A stretch of 35,700 bases of DNA from Glandiceps talaboti (GCF_964340395.1 NC_135552.1:9967494-10003193), one strand, 5' to 3'. Positions 1-11,779 are shown, numbered from the stretch's first letter. The notes: generated by a model from the letters alone, not told the origin. Program-made: numbers and translations.

Positions 1-1
1 A

Positions 2-961
2 GAGATATTGAATCGACTTATCAAACTTGAAACGGCAAAACATGTTGTAGTCCAAGCCTCGCAACTAACCCGACCGTCATTGCTGCAATGTTTACCAGAA
101 TTACAAATTCCTTGGTGGCAAAAAATGCTCATCAAATCAATACCACTGGCACTTGTTGCTCGATTAATATCTCCTTATCATGCAAACAAGTATATAAAAA
201 AGCTAAATGTAAAAACAGGGGGTGATTTTTGTGAAGCAAAGACGTGTATCTTTCCTATTGATTTCTCAAAGACATCAACATCAAAGCTTGTTGATTCTTG
301 TCGCACACATCGCGCGACTTTTCAAGGAGCGGTTACTGCAGCAGCTGCCATTGGCATAGCAAAGATCATTCAATCTGGTACAGTAGCCAAACCTGAAAAC
401 CTGAAAACAGCATATACCATTGACATGCGACGTTACTTCCCACCTCATAAGAAACATCTTGTTCAAGGTATTTTCAAATATTATGCAGGGTTTGTGGATT
501 TGGCCATCCATATTTCAGATGAATGTGTTCATGCTGAAAAGTTCTGGAAATTGGCCAGAGAACTAAGCCAACTTATACACAAAGATTTCAAGGAGAGAAA
601 ACCCATCAAGTTATTAAAGAATGTTCATTTTGCTTTAGAGTGTGGAAAAATCAACTCTTTGACTGATGTGGTGTCCAAAGACAAAAGTTTAGTTGGTCGG
701 TATGGTACAATTTTCAACATGTCCAATTTTGGTAGTGTGAGGGAGTTCGATAAATATCATGGACAGCCCATCGATGTACATACTATTCACGGAGCTACCG
801 CTCAACATGTTTGTGGACATTTCTTTGCTCACAGTCTTACCACAGTTCATGGACAACTGAACTGGTCACTCGTTTACTATACCAATGTAGCCTCGAGAGA
901 CCTGGTGAGACAATATGCCAACAATATCATCAATATTCTGGAGAGTGCATTGCGTGGTTAA
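2..961 (+). CDS. Condensation-domain / alcohol acetyltransferase-like acyltransferase, C-terminal part (5' truncated by window)
   Basis: The reading frame is open from the window edge (frame of nt 2) to TAA at 959-961, about 319 codons with no intron visible, so this is the terminal part of a longer gene. Numbering from the codon at nt 8, features resembling the CoA-dependent acyltransferase / condensation superfamily are TFQGAVTAAAA (residues 104-114), DMRRYFPP (139-146, compare the R-x-x-P loop of AATase/PapA-type enzymes) and the GRYGTIFNMSNFGSV stretch (230-244) that resembles the C-terminal latch and floor region. The catalytic HHxxxDG motif of this superfamily lies in the N-terminal half, which is not in the window, so activity cannot be judged. 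The expected role is acyl transfer to an alcohol or amine; the substrate is unknown. The gene is convergent with the caveolin array, and the duplicated array unit begins about 45 bp past its stop codon. The superfamily call is moderately sure; the exact subfamily is not. Confidence 0.7.
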   Translation, partial: EILNRLIKLETAKHVVVQASQLTRPSLLQCLPELQIPWWQKMLIKSIPLALVARLISPYHANKYIKKLNVKTGGDFCEAKTCIFPIDFSKTSTSKLVDSCRTHRATFQGAVTAAAAIGIAKIIQSGTVAKPENLKTAYTIDMRRYFPPHKKHLVQGIFKYYAGFVDLAIHISDECVHAEKFWKLARELSQLIHKDFKERKPIKLLKNVHFALECGKINSLTDVVSKDKSLVGRYGTIFNMSNFGSVREFDKYHGQPIDVHTIHGATAQHVCGHFFAHSLTTVHGQLNWSLVYYTNVASRDLVRQYANNIINILESALRG

Positions 962-1196
962 CGTGTGCCATCTCAGTTCAATTTGTTGTCAAACCAAACG
1001 ATGAAATGCAGCAATGTTTGTAAGATATTGCTAAAGAACGTTTTATTACATCAGGGGAGGTTATATTTTTACAGTTATGTACACCTCACAGTTACCAATT
1101 TATGGGTTTAAAGTAGACAGTTACTATCAGAAAGGATAGTTGATATATTTGGTGTCGAAAGTAAATGAATGAAAGTTGAGTTTTTATATATGTTGA

Positions 1197-1202
1197 AATA
1201 AA
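1197..1202 (+). terminator. Candidate polyadenylation signal AATAAA for the acyltransferase gene
   Basis: AATAAA lies about 235 nt after the stop codon of the left-edge gene. The same stretch is copied in later array units (for example near 8074 and 15267), where no plus-strand gene precedes it, so its use is uncertain. Confidence 0.3.
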
Positions 1203-1386
1203 AATTACTTGTCTTAAAATTACCATTACCATTATACATGAAATGGTATGATAAACAAGTACAAATATAAAAAGTAAACAATACGGTGGCCCACAAATCT
1301 ATTATTTTCTTATGTTCTAATCGTCGCCACCAGTTTTGAAAATAAAACATTACAGTATGTGAGGCCATTCTTCTATTCATTTTTTA

Positions 1387-1468
1387 GCGCAACTTAACTG
1401 ATAAGGTTCAGTAGTGCTATAGGTATGGCAAAGTGTCTGTCTGTCTGTTTGTCTGTCTGTCTGCCCGT

Positions 1469-1551
<83 letters not shown>

Positions 1552-2513
1552 CAACTTAAAGTCAAAAATTGCCGGACCGATTGCTTTGATATTTGGTGGT
1601 CATGTTACTTCTGGTGTCTAGTTGGGAAAATGTTCCAATGAAAATGATTACATCAGAGATGTGGATTTTGGGTCAAAAAATGTTATTTTTTGTCAAAAAA
1701 CTGAAACTCCAAAACTACTGGGCCGATTGGCATGAAATTTAGTGGGAACATTCTTAGATGTGAGTAAATTAAGATTTGTTCATCACATGATGATTCCCTT
1801 ATTATTAATATGCAAATTAGGAGTAAAAATGTGTCTTTTTGGTCAAAAACCTATAATTCCAAATCTACTCAGCAGATTGGGCTGAAATTTAAGAGGGGTG
1901 CATCTGTGAGTGTATAGATGAAGAAATATTAAGCATATAATGATCTCATCAGTAGTATGCAAATTAGGTGTAAAAATGTGAATTTTGGTCAAAACTTTAT
2001 ATCTCAAAAAAGTACTTGGTCAATGAGACTGAAACTTGGTGAGATGTTTCTAGAAGTGTTATTCTGCAGATTTTCTTCAAGATATTTTGACATAATTGGC
2101 CTTAGCAACCATGACCACGCCCTTAGCATCAATCAACTGACAGTATAGTTTGGTCAAATAACAACATCATCTGGTAGGCAAGTGAGTAAACAGTCGAAAA
2201 ATGTATGCAAATATTCCTAGCAACAAGACCACGCCCATAGCAACAGCCAAATAATCACGTATATTGCAAAGATAATATCAGGAATTCATACACAAGTGAA
2301 CAAAAACATTGAAAAATGTATGCAAATATATCTAGCAACATTACCATGCCAATAGCAAAAGCCAAATGATCACGTATATCGCAAAGATAGCAACATGGTT
2401 GGATAGGCAACTGGATATAGTCATTCAACAAATGAACACCTATTTTTAGCATGGACTAGCATATGGATAAACATTTTTGAAAACTGTACAGTTGTGCTAC
2501 AACGCCATTGGCG
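1387..2513. mobile_element. About 1.1-kb dispersed repeat inserted only in array unit 1
   Basis: Units 2-4 run directly from ...TCATTTTTT to GTTCTGTA (for example around 8275-8295), while unit 1 has about 1.1 kb between these points. The insert begins AGCGCAACTTAACTG and ends near AGTTGTGCTACAACG, which gives a short imperfect inverted terminus (AGCRCAACT). Inside are a TCTG/TG microsatellite (1433-1548), then three or four degenerate tandem units of about 150 bp sharing ATGCAAATTAGG, GTAAAAATGTG and GGTCAAAA, then AT-rich units with TAGCAACAAGACCACGCCC. No protein-coding capacity is seen. A related segment sits in opposite orientation at about 30940-31100. It is probably a non-autonomous repeat; the class is unknown. 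Confidence 0.55.
1433..1548. repeat. Compound (TCTG)n(TG)n microsatellite
   Basis: TCTG units are followed by an almost uninterrupted TG run with one TATG interruption. It forms the left part of the inserted repeat. Confidence 0.95.
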
Positions 2514-2541
2514 GTATTTTTGTTCTGTAAATGAAAGTTCA

Positions 2542-2547
<6 letters not shown>

Positions 2548-2614
<67 letters not shown>
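2548..2614. repeat. (CT)n microsatellite, 67 nt
   Basis: Pure CT run. The orthologous place in units 2-4 (for example 8313-8320) has only a short CTTCTCTC, so the run expanded in unit 1 after duplication. It is about 450 nt past the stop codon of caveolin copy 1. On the caveolin sense strand it reads GA. Confidence 0.95.
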
Positions 2615-2616
<2 letters not shown>

Positions 2617-3064
2617 GAAACAGGAAAAGTAAGTCTAGAGACCTTTGTGAGCCACCGTAGGATTCATAATTTTTACAAATACTAATCGTTCCATGGTACT
2701 TCGTTTATGAATTGATAGTATGTCCATGTTATAAGTTAAATGTTTTTTTTTCACAAGTGTATTCACAAGTATGCTTTTCATACGAAAATTTGGCTGTTTA
2801 TAATTACTACGGTAACATAATAATAAGTCATAAAGAATGACAGAACATCACTATTCTCAATAAATGTGTGCAACACACTTCAATTCCTTAAAAAATGTTA
2901 GTATCGTGTGATAATACGTGAATTTTCATAATTTCTTCTTGTAAGTTGTGTTACTGTGATGTTATTTGTGCTTAGTGGAAATTGTTGACATCCATCGATG
3001 AATGATACAATGTGCATATATGCCGGGTATACTGGACGGATAGTTCGAACACTTTTAACCAAAC

Positions 3065-4309
<1,245 letters not shown>

Positions 4310-4751
4310 TCTGAAAAAATCAAGATACAAAAGAAATACACTTTAACTTATGTCGATTCGATTCGATCGATCAATTACATGCTCGTTGCACCCTGTGGGC
4401 TTACAAAGCTTTGGGACAATAGTCACGAGTCTGGCAGCGAGACTAGGGTGAGATGGACTAATCATACTACTAGTATCTTGTGAACTTGTCAGGCATAAGT
4501 ACAACAGACATCGATGGAAAGACACCTTGTTGTTTATCTTTCCACCGGTGTCTATTGTATACACACATATATCTTTGCCAACGAACGACATATATACATC
4601 GAAGTTGGCACGTACAAAAATATTGCATAATTTAAAGAATAATGAATCTGTGAATTCTGGAATATGATAACCGATCTACACACCATGAACTAAAATATGA
4701 ATCAAAGAAACATTACACAATTAAGTATAACGTCAGAAACACCGAACTTAC

Positions 4752-4819
4752 CTGAGTCGGTTGAGAATCACACAGCACACGAAATGTACACATCAACAGA
4801 CAAAAGTCAGACCAGTACT
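4752..4819 (-). other. Non-coding first exon of caveolin copy 1 with overlapping uORF
   Basis: Exon end is at 4752 with donor CTCAG|GTAAGT, a perfect consensus. The start at 4819 is predicted from TATA spacing (31 nt). The 68-nt exon joins exon 2 one base before the caveolin ATG. It holds a single ATG in weak context (T at -3, T at +4) that opens MCTFRVLCDSQPTQNG and stops at a TAA overlapping caveolin codons 2-3. The exon is conserved in copies 1-4. Transcript evidence is not available here. Confidence 0.75.
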
Positions 4820-4908
4820 GATGATCGACTGATTCCTTCGGGTTAATATATCACAGAGTTGAGGTCAGCTGACTGGCTGTCCCTGACCCAAACTCTAAGA
4901 TCCGGGTT
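4815..4908 (-). promoter_or_regulatory. Core promoter of caveolin copy 1 (variant TATA)
   Basis: On the minus strand: upstream block ACTCTAAGATCCGGGTT (in plus notation, 4892-4908), E-box CAGCTG inside the palindrome GTCAGCTGAC (4866-4871), TATATTAA (4850-4843) and TCAGTA around the predicted start at 4819. Copies 2-4 have TATATAAA at the TATA site with identical 89-bp spacing from block to start, so copy 1 has a weakened TATA. Confidence 0.65.
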
Positions 4909-5606
4909 ACACTGTTTTTTATGAAAACAATTTATTTTAATGCTATCAATCATCCTCTTAATAACCCTTGCTCTCAAAATCTGACAATTCATCATTTACC
5001 TTTATACTCATCGCATGAATACAAAAATGAAGAGAAGCTGTTTACAAGCAGTCCGTGTGTACTTCTACTACATCTACGTACTATGATGTTACCGTCATGT
5101 TATGGGTATAGATATTTTAACGCTGTTACTAATTTCGACTTCTTACTCTGTTCAACAGTTTTAGGTGAATTGTCAATTAGCGTAGCCCTGCAGACTTTAT
5201 CCTATGCCATTGCCTATCTACAACACACCCTTTTCTGTTTACTATCAAGTAGGGAAGAACAAGTATATGTAATGAGTTTATGGTTGTCATACCAACATGG
5301 CAACAAATTAAACCCACGCTCTCTTATAGGTTGAAAACAGGTGCTAGATAAGTAAAATCAACAATATAAAGAATATGATAAAAAGCGATATGTGTAACAC
5401 CGTACTATACTCGTCTATAGACAACACAGTTAAAATCTAAAGTTCTACTTTTACTATCCCGTCCCATATATAACCATAGAAAGGGCAACTTGGTATACCT
5501 CATACAGCAAAGTATGTAAGAAATTTGACAAGTAAATTTTGTGGAAAACGTACGTGCCAACTTCGTGTTCGCACGGGTGTTGTTTGTTCGTATCACTAGG
5601 ACGAAT

Positions 5607-5707
5607 TAGACTGTAAGATACGTCGTGACGTTCGCCCTCATCGGCCTCCTCTCACAGGGGTTGACCGATGTGTGAGGGCGCCCCGTCACGGCGTACCTTA
5701 CAGACTA
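5607..5707. mobile_element. 101-bp MITE-like hairpin element
   Basis: Termini TAGACTGTAAG (5607-5617) and CTTACAGACTA (5697-5707) are inverted repeats with one mismatch. Pairing continues inward (GATACGTCGTGACG against CGTCACGGCGTACC) and CCCTCA pairs with TGAGGG. Units 2-4 have no insert here: they run from CACTAGGATCAAT or CACTGGGATCAAT straight to GAAACGGG. No clear target duplication is left. Confidence 0.6.
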
Positions 5708-5804
5708 TAGAACGGGTAAAAGTTGTATACATGAAACATTAAATTTTATGAGGCAAACTTGGCAATGTGACGACGTTTCTTCGCAGTTTACGATGTGATA
5801 GCTA

Positions 5805-5824
5805 TACATACATACATACATACA

Positions 5825-5853
<29 letters not shown>
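5805..5853. repeat. (CATA)n microsatellite
   Basis: Uninterrupted tetranucleotide run; equivalent runs of other lengths sit at 12421-12593, 19347-19400 and 26259-26309. Confidence 0.95.
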
Positions 5854-5856
<3 letters not shown>

Positions 5857-5946
5857 ATACTCGGATGCTCGGTCGCGATGCGAATGTAGGACGACACCCT
5901 CTTAATCCATGGCGTGTTTTGTTTTGTTTGATATCACCATAGATAC

Positions 5947-6004
5947 TAGTCTGTGAGAGAGGAGGCCGGTGAGGTCGAAACGTCACGACGTATCTTACAG
6001 ACTA
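5947..6004. mobile_element. 58-bp relative of the 5607 element with 9-bp target duplication
   Basis: Termini TAGTCTGTGAG and CTTACAGACTA form 11-bp inverted repeats. CATAGATAC flanks it on both sides (5938-5946 and 6005-6013). The empty site is seen in units 2-4, where ACCATGGATACG continues without interruption. Its sequence is near-complementary to 5610-5658, so it is a shortened copy in reverse orientation. Confidence 0.7.
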
Positions 6005-6841
6005 CATAGATACGTAATACAAAAAAATAATAATCATGAAATGTTGTTAATGTTATTATCGATCGTCACAGATACAGTGTATTGGGAGTTTTTGGTAATT
6101 ATTTCAAAACACGTAGATTGAATATACAGTAGTTGGAATACCAAACCACCGGACACACGTATATCCATAACGCTCTACTACAATATATGTCAGTATCTAC
6201 AGACGCTATATGATAACCAGCGAGCATTATCCAGATAACACTCACACATAGAGCATTTATTTATTTACGAATACCGATATTGTTAGGCGCGAGATCATTA
6301 GTTCAATAATGTAGGATAGGAAGCTAAATTCTTTTACTTTGGGGGGTGAGGTGGGGTAGGGGTGGGGGTTGATAGATTTTAGTTCTCATCCTACAAACTC
6401 GATTTTAATTTTAATGGATCTACCCCTAAATGCAAGTATTTCTTTAAAAAGTATCAAATTCAGAAAAAGCAGAATTTTCGCATGGCACTAAAATAAAGTA
6501 AAGTGTCATTGGCAACAAAAGAACGAATTTGTGTTAACAGTACATAGCAGTACATACTACTACATACTGACTTTGTATTCATAGCACTACATACTACTAC
6601 TTACTGATTTGAAATTGATTGCGCTGTCTGAAATATCTTCATTTTTTCCCAATTTAGTTAGGAGAGCCTGAGGCTTAACTAAAAGAATTTAGTTTTTATC
6701 CTAGATTGAACTATTGATGTCATATTGATGTCACATACTGTGTTATCGTCAACGATATTGACATCACTCCCCATGATAGTGACACTTCAAATTTGATAAT
6801 TTTATGATTACCTGATGGATATAGAATATAGATGCAACAAA

Positions 6842-6948
6842 ATAGCTAACTCTGGAAATATGCACTCTGGGAACTCCGACACTTCTTTCTCCCACACCAA
6901 TGAAGACGTGTCGGAGTTCCCGGAGCGTATACTTCCAGAGCTAACTAT
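6842..6948. repeat. 107-bp imperfect hairpin element
   Basis: Left arm 6842-6887 and right arm 6903-6948 pair over about 45 bp with a handful of mismatches (core GGGAACTCCGACAC against GTGTCGGAGTTCCC) around a loop of about 15 nt. Another copy lies at 13610-13717. Units 3 and 4 lack the region. Confidence 0.7.
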
Positions 6949-8818
6949 AGTAATGCCATATTGCCAAAAGAAATATCTAAACCTGTAGGATTTGCTCTCT
7001 TATTGTAGTGTCATCTGATTTGGAAAGGCTGGCCAAGGTGAGTTGTTGAAATATCACTGTTAATTCATTCAACGATTTGCTGGTTTTCTTTTATTAATCT
7101 CAACTTAAACAAAAGATTACCTAAACCATTTACCTACATATTCTCGATATGTTATCCTTCACCAAAATAAACTAATTCATGTAATTTGGGCTACAGTAGT
7201 GATTATCAAGTATAGTAAAGGAAGTTGTTCAAATAATCATTAGGTCCAGAGACGATCGATTGCGAGTCAACAGATAAACATGAATCACAATTAGTGGTTA
7301 TCTTAAAGGAAGTTGTCAAAAAATACACTTATATGACAGTGTTGTCTCTCAGATGGCTGCATATCTGAATGAGTGCCAAGAGGGATGGAACTATAACTAA
7401 ATACCGTGAAGACTTAAACAAACAAAAAGGGGAGGGGGAATTCGATTAAAATACACATGAGAAAAATTAACAGACAATACCTGTCATGGCATCGTAAATT
7501 ATTTTGCGATGCAGGAGGACATTGTCGGAAATAATTAGAATTTGGAAAATTTACATTTAAAGATAAATGAATCAACATGTTCTTTATAATGTATTAAGTT
7601 TCCGAAAATGCAAAACCTCTTCGATGCAGTGACAAAACCCCCCTCCCTTAGTTGTCGTAAGACCAGCAGACTATCTTGCGGCAACGGCGGACCCCCCCCC
7701 CGCCCAACATCGTTGTAAAACCGCACCAAATCTCGTTGTGTTAACGCCAGATCACCCCCCCCGCGCCACATACACACACACACATCGTCGTAACACCACC
7801 AAATGTACACCTCTTGCAAAACACACGTTCCAGTCCGACAATAAAATGTAGCAATGTTAAATAAGATATCTGTTACAGTCAGACAATGAAACGTAGCAAT
7901 GTTTGTAAGATATTGCCAAAACCTTTTTATTACAACAGCAGAGGTTACTTTTACAGTTATGTACACTTCACAGTTACCAATTTATGGCTGTAATGTAGAC
8001 GGATACTATCAGAAAGGATAGTTGATATATTTGGTGTCAAAAGTAAATGAAAGTTGAGTTTTGATATATGTTGAAATAAAAATCACATGTTTCATAGTAG
8101 TTGATAGTAAAATTACTTACCATTACCGTCGATTATACATGAAATGGTATGATAAACAAGTCCGAATATAAAAAAGTAAACAATACGGTGGCCTACAAAT
8201 CTATTATTTTCTTGTGTTTTAATCGTCGCCACCAGTTTTTAAATACAATGTTATAGTATGTGAAGCAATTGTTCTAGTCATTTTTTTGTTCTGTATAATG
8301 AAAGTCCACCCCTTCTCTCACGAAACAGGAAAAGTAAGTCTAGAGACCTTTATGAGCCACCGTAGGAGTCATGATTTTTTTTATTGATTTTTTTTACAAA
8401 TAATGCTAACCGTGTCATAGTACTTCATTATGAATTAATAGTATATGCATGCTATAAGTAAAACGTGTGTTTTTTTACAACTCAATGATACATAAGTAAA
8501 CTGTATTCACAAGTAAAAAGAATGCTTTTCATAGAAAAACACTGGCTGTTTATAATCACCGGGGTAACATAATAAATGATAAAGAATGACAAATTACCTG
8601 AAAAATCCAAGAAAATGCATTGTACTCAAAAAAATGTGTGCAACGCTCTTCCGTAAAAATGTTAGTATCGTATCGTGTGAATTTTCGTAATTTCATCTTG
8701 TTGTGTTACTGTGATGTGATTGGTGCTTTAGTGGAAATTATTGACATCCATCGATGAATGATACAATGTGCATGTATGCCGGGTATACTGGACGGATAGT
8801 TCGAACTGTTAACCATGC

Positions 8819-9082
8819 CTATGTGGGCAACGCGGTACCGCGAACTTCGAAAACACCTCGCATGAATCCAAGGCAACGACCAATGGACTCGAAGAATGGA
8901 TCGCAGACTAATCGGATGATCGTGGCATAAAGACTGAAGACCGGACGTAGAAAGATGTATACTGCCTTCATGACCGGCTGCAATCCCCACACTACGACGA
9001 AGTTAAACGTACCAAAAATTAACCCCCACACTGTCCCAAGTAACCATCCTAATAGCAATGTCCAGATGCGATAAGTAAAGTC

Positions 9083-9178
<96 letters not shown>

Positions 9179-9811
9179 TACTTACTAAGTTCTTGTATGA
9201 TTGAACACACCGTGGTATTCCATATAGCTATATATCCACCCTTACTCACATACACTGCAACCACTGAACCCTATCTTAAAATGGTACAAGCTATATGAAA
9301 CACTTACATGATAGTACCTAGCAGCAGAAGTTATATTTAAAATACACAATAGTCGGGTAGTCGAAGGAGAACTTAAAATGATCATAGTCAAAAGAAACAC
9401 ATCGTAAAGACACTTGGGCTAACTCATGAAATTAGGCCTGTTACAGTGACATACATACCTGGACATACGTGTAAATGTGTTTATATGTGTTCTCAACACT
9501 GGTCCAATTCTCTGTTGCCCAATTTGGTTCACTGAATACGTCCTTGTAGCCAGTCTGCATATTGAAGAAAGGTATATATTATGAAATTACATAAATAGTT
9601 TAAAAAGGTGTTCGAGGAGAGTTTAATTAATTAGGCATATGAGGGCGCTATTTCGACCCCAGTTGTATCGTGGCCTGTGCTGACACTTTACAAGAAAATT
9701 TCTGGTTCATTTACATATGTATTGTCAACCCTAGAAGAGACACCTTTTGGAATGGTTTTCATAAGCTTACAATAAAACAATATCCATCAGTAAAACATTA
9801 TATAAATCGGC

Positions 9812-9864
<53 letters not shown>

Positions 9865-10110
9865 ATACATGTATGTATGTATGTATGTATGTATGTATGT
9901 ATGCATCAAGAAAACGGTCGGAAATTGACGCTATACGTTGCAATCCCTTTTAAAAAAATATTATGAAATCAAGTATACCATTACCTCTACATGGTAGTCT
10001 AAGTTGTATAGATTTTCTTTAAACAATTTTTTCTCCCCAAATATCAAGGGCGAAGTCTGAGCTGGGGCCAATTCAGTGACCGAGTTCGAACCCGGGCCTT
10101 CGTTAGCCAT
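8819..10110 (-). CDS. Caveolin-family protein, copy 2 (161 aa, three coding exons)
   Basis: Spliced CDS: exon 2 10110-9985 (42 codons), exon 3 9554-9459 (32), exon 4 9082-8819 (87 plus TAG), all phase 0, with the same splice signals as copy 1. Role and domain order as in copy 1: signature GYKDVFSEP, aromatic scaffolding-like stretch, hydrophobic hairpin with LLLGW at its start, QP turn, CDPFFESIG with the conserved Cys. The N-terminal exon (MANEGPGSNSVTELAP) is of the copy 3/4 type and is the shortest in the array. Exon 3 differs from copy 1 by one residue (Q to E after WAT), while the introns around it are of the copy 3/4 type, so the gene is a mosaic. Intron 3 has lost about 20 bp next to the exon 3 donor, which keeps CAG|GTATGT. 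The start is 1 nt after TTTTTTCAG in strong context. Confidence 0.9.
9085..9176 (-). repeat. (CT)n tract, 92 nt, at exon 4 acceptor (copy 2)
   Basis: Uninterrupted CT on the minus strand up to the acceptor CAG; exon 4 starts at 9082. It is the shortest of the five. Confidence 0.95.
9814..9902. repeat. (TG)n(TATG)n microsatellite in intron 2 of copy 2
   Basis: TG run passing into TATG with one TATACATG interruption. Confidence 0.95.
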
Positions 10111-10111
10111 T

Positions 10112-11417
10112 CTGAAAAAATCAAGATACAAAAGAATTACACTTTAACTTATTTCATTCCAGCATACTGTGACTCAGAAAGTAATATACAATATAGACGA
10201 TGACACATACAGAAAGTATTTGTCAAAAGTTACAACCATGTGACCATCACATGATCATCATAGTTATAACGGGTACACATGTACTAATTAAATCGTTGTA
10301 ATCAGCTGTGAGGGCGTATGTCCAGCAAAACATGCACACATTCTACAACAACTGAACATACCACCTATTGAGAAGGACCGTTTGTTTACCCTGTCGTCAT
10401 GGCAACGTTTCTATTCGAGCTATACTGCCAATATCTGAGATCACGAGGAATCTAATAATAGTATTCGGTGTATTTATTGTGTTGGTGTATGTTATTGCAA
10501 ACTTGTTTTATTTGTTTTACAGTAGTCGAAGTATAGAAGTACATACAAATAGAAACAAAGGTTACAACCCGCTCTGAGTAACACTAGAAAGATGATTGAA
10601 GTAATCGTAACACGTATAAGAAGCTAAACTACGACAACCCTTTGTTCTAGAAGCTAAACTACGACAACCCTTTGTTCTCAAATACAGATCACGAATGTAA
10701 ATCTAGTCTAGAGGGTATCCGATGGTGCTATTGGACAAGAATTTGGAAATTGAAAGACAACTTCAGAAGACAGCTAGCCTCTAGATTAATGTAAATTGGC
10801 CTCTGCTAGTTTTATCTCAGGCTGTACCTCCATCATACTATAGTATGTTGCAGTCAACGGCATATATGGGCACATACGAGTGGGTTACATTGACCAACAG
10901 AAAAACGAATGACTCACAGTGTTGTTCTTTCAGTCCAAACCTATTAAACTTGGTTAGGGGTACATTTCTCGCATTTAATGAATCCTGGCAAACACTAATT
11001 ACATCGACTTGTATCCTGGACCTAGCTTGCCTGGTGTGGAACGCGTCTCTTCCACTTTATCTCACTGAATGTCAGACACCTGACTAAGCTTGATTATGTA
11101 AATCACGAGATTTACTATTGTGTAAAAGTTTTAATAAATCGCCTGCTACTCTCTAGTCCCATTCTCTTCTTCTAGTGGTCTGAGTCATATTGTCACACTT
11201 GTCCTGCTTCTCAGCATATCATTCGCTACACTCTTAGAGTAATCGTATATATCGATTGCAAACTTCAATGTCATGTCTTTCGCAAACGAAAGATATTGCA
11301 AGTTCGATTTCTTATTGGCTACCGATACAGTTAATCTCCTGTTAACCACTGGGTAAGACTATACTAAGGTAGGTACATACATACATACATACATACATAC
11401 ATACATACATACATACA

Positions 11418-11449
<32 letters not shown>

Positions 11450-11622
11450 CGTTCACACATATATTCATCGAAGTTGGCACGTACAAAAATATTGCATAAT
11501 TTAAAGAATAATGAATCTGTGAATTATGGAATATGATAACCGATCTGCACACCATGAACTAAAATATGAATCAAAGAAATATTACACAATTGAGTGTATA
11601 ACGTCAGAAAAAGCGAACTTAC
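10112..11622 (-). other. Intron 1 (5' UTR intron) of caveolin copy 2
   Basis: 1511 bp between the donor CAA|GTAAGT of exon 1 and the TTTTTTCAG acceptor of exon 2. It includes a 30-bp direct duplication (10619-10678) found in no other copy and a CATA run (11374-11450). Plus-strand open frames at 10368-10577 and 10845-11087 recur in copies 3 and 4 but lose frame there, so I do not call them genes. Confidence 0.65.
11374..11450. repeat. (CATA)n microsatellite in intron 1 of copy 2
   Basis: Equivalent runs: 18253-18326 in copy 3 and 25242-25288 in copy 4. Confidence 0.95.
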
Positions 11623-11690
11623 TTGAGTCGGTTGAGAATCACACAGCACACGAAATGTACACATCAACAGACAAAAGTCAGACCAGTACT
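11623..11690 (-). other. Non-coding first exon of caveolin copy 2 with overlapping uORF
   Basis: Same 68-nt layout as copy 1. The donor is ACTCAA|GTAAGT instead of CAG|GTAAGT. The last uORF codon before the junction is therefore CAA, synonymous with CAG, and the uORF peptide MCTFRVLCDSQPTQNG is unchanged. Confidence 0.75.
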
Positions 11691-11779
11691 GATGATCGAC
11701 TGATTCCATCGGGTTTATATATCACAGAGTTTAGGTCAGCTGACTGGCTGTACTTGACCCAAACGCTAAGATCCGGGTT
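11686..11779 (-). promoter_or_regulatory. Core promoter of caveolin copy 2
   Basis: TATATAAA (11721-11714, minus), TCAGTA at the predicted start 11690, E-box CAGCTG (11737-11742) and the upstream block with one change (ACGCTAAGATCCGGGTT, 11763-11779). Spacing is identical to copies 1, 3 and 4. Confidence 0.7.

Larger units (their letters stand above)
4910..8818. other. Intergenic DNA between caveolin copies 1 and 2
   Basis: No gene recognised. Scattered open frames at about 4921-5334 and 7535-7966 correspond to stretches duplicated in other units with frame-breaking indels. The segment holds two small inverted-repeat elements (5607-5707, 5947-6004), a CATA microsatellite (5805-5853), a G-rich run (6341-6370), a hairpin element (6842-6948) and a C-rich degenerate block (about 7610-7830). 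From about 7890 it is colinear with 1010 onward. Confidence 0.6.

Noticed and set aside
4921-5334. 137-codon plus-strand frame MKTIYFNAINHP, repeated near 11791, 18659 and 25620
   Set aside because: The frame breaks at different places in each unit and its start is missing in unit 4. It lies just upstream of the caveolin promoters on the opposite strand.
7353-7400. Possible micro-gene after TCTCTCAG: ATGGCTGCATATCTG, 15-16 codons, in units 1-4, followed by AAG|GTGAGT in units 2-4
   Set aside because: It is very short, has no partner exons recognised, and unit 1 destroys the donor (AAGGGGAGGG). It could be a decayed exon, but support is too weak.
8706-8990. The MGIAAGHEGSIHL open frame, repeated in four copies (3236, 8990, 15861 and 22591 minus)
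   Set aside because: It is an alternative frame on the same strand inside caveolin exon 4; its conservation comes from the caveolin frame.
10368-10577. Recurrent plus-strand frames in intron 1 (10368, 17232, 24290; also 10845, 17739, 24728)
   Set aside because: The copy at 24290 changes frame through an 8-nt loss and further indels, and no family motif is visible, so conservation reflects recent duplication only.
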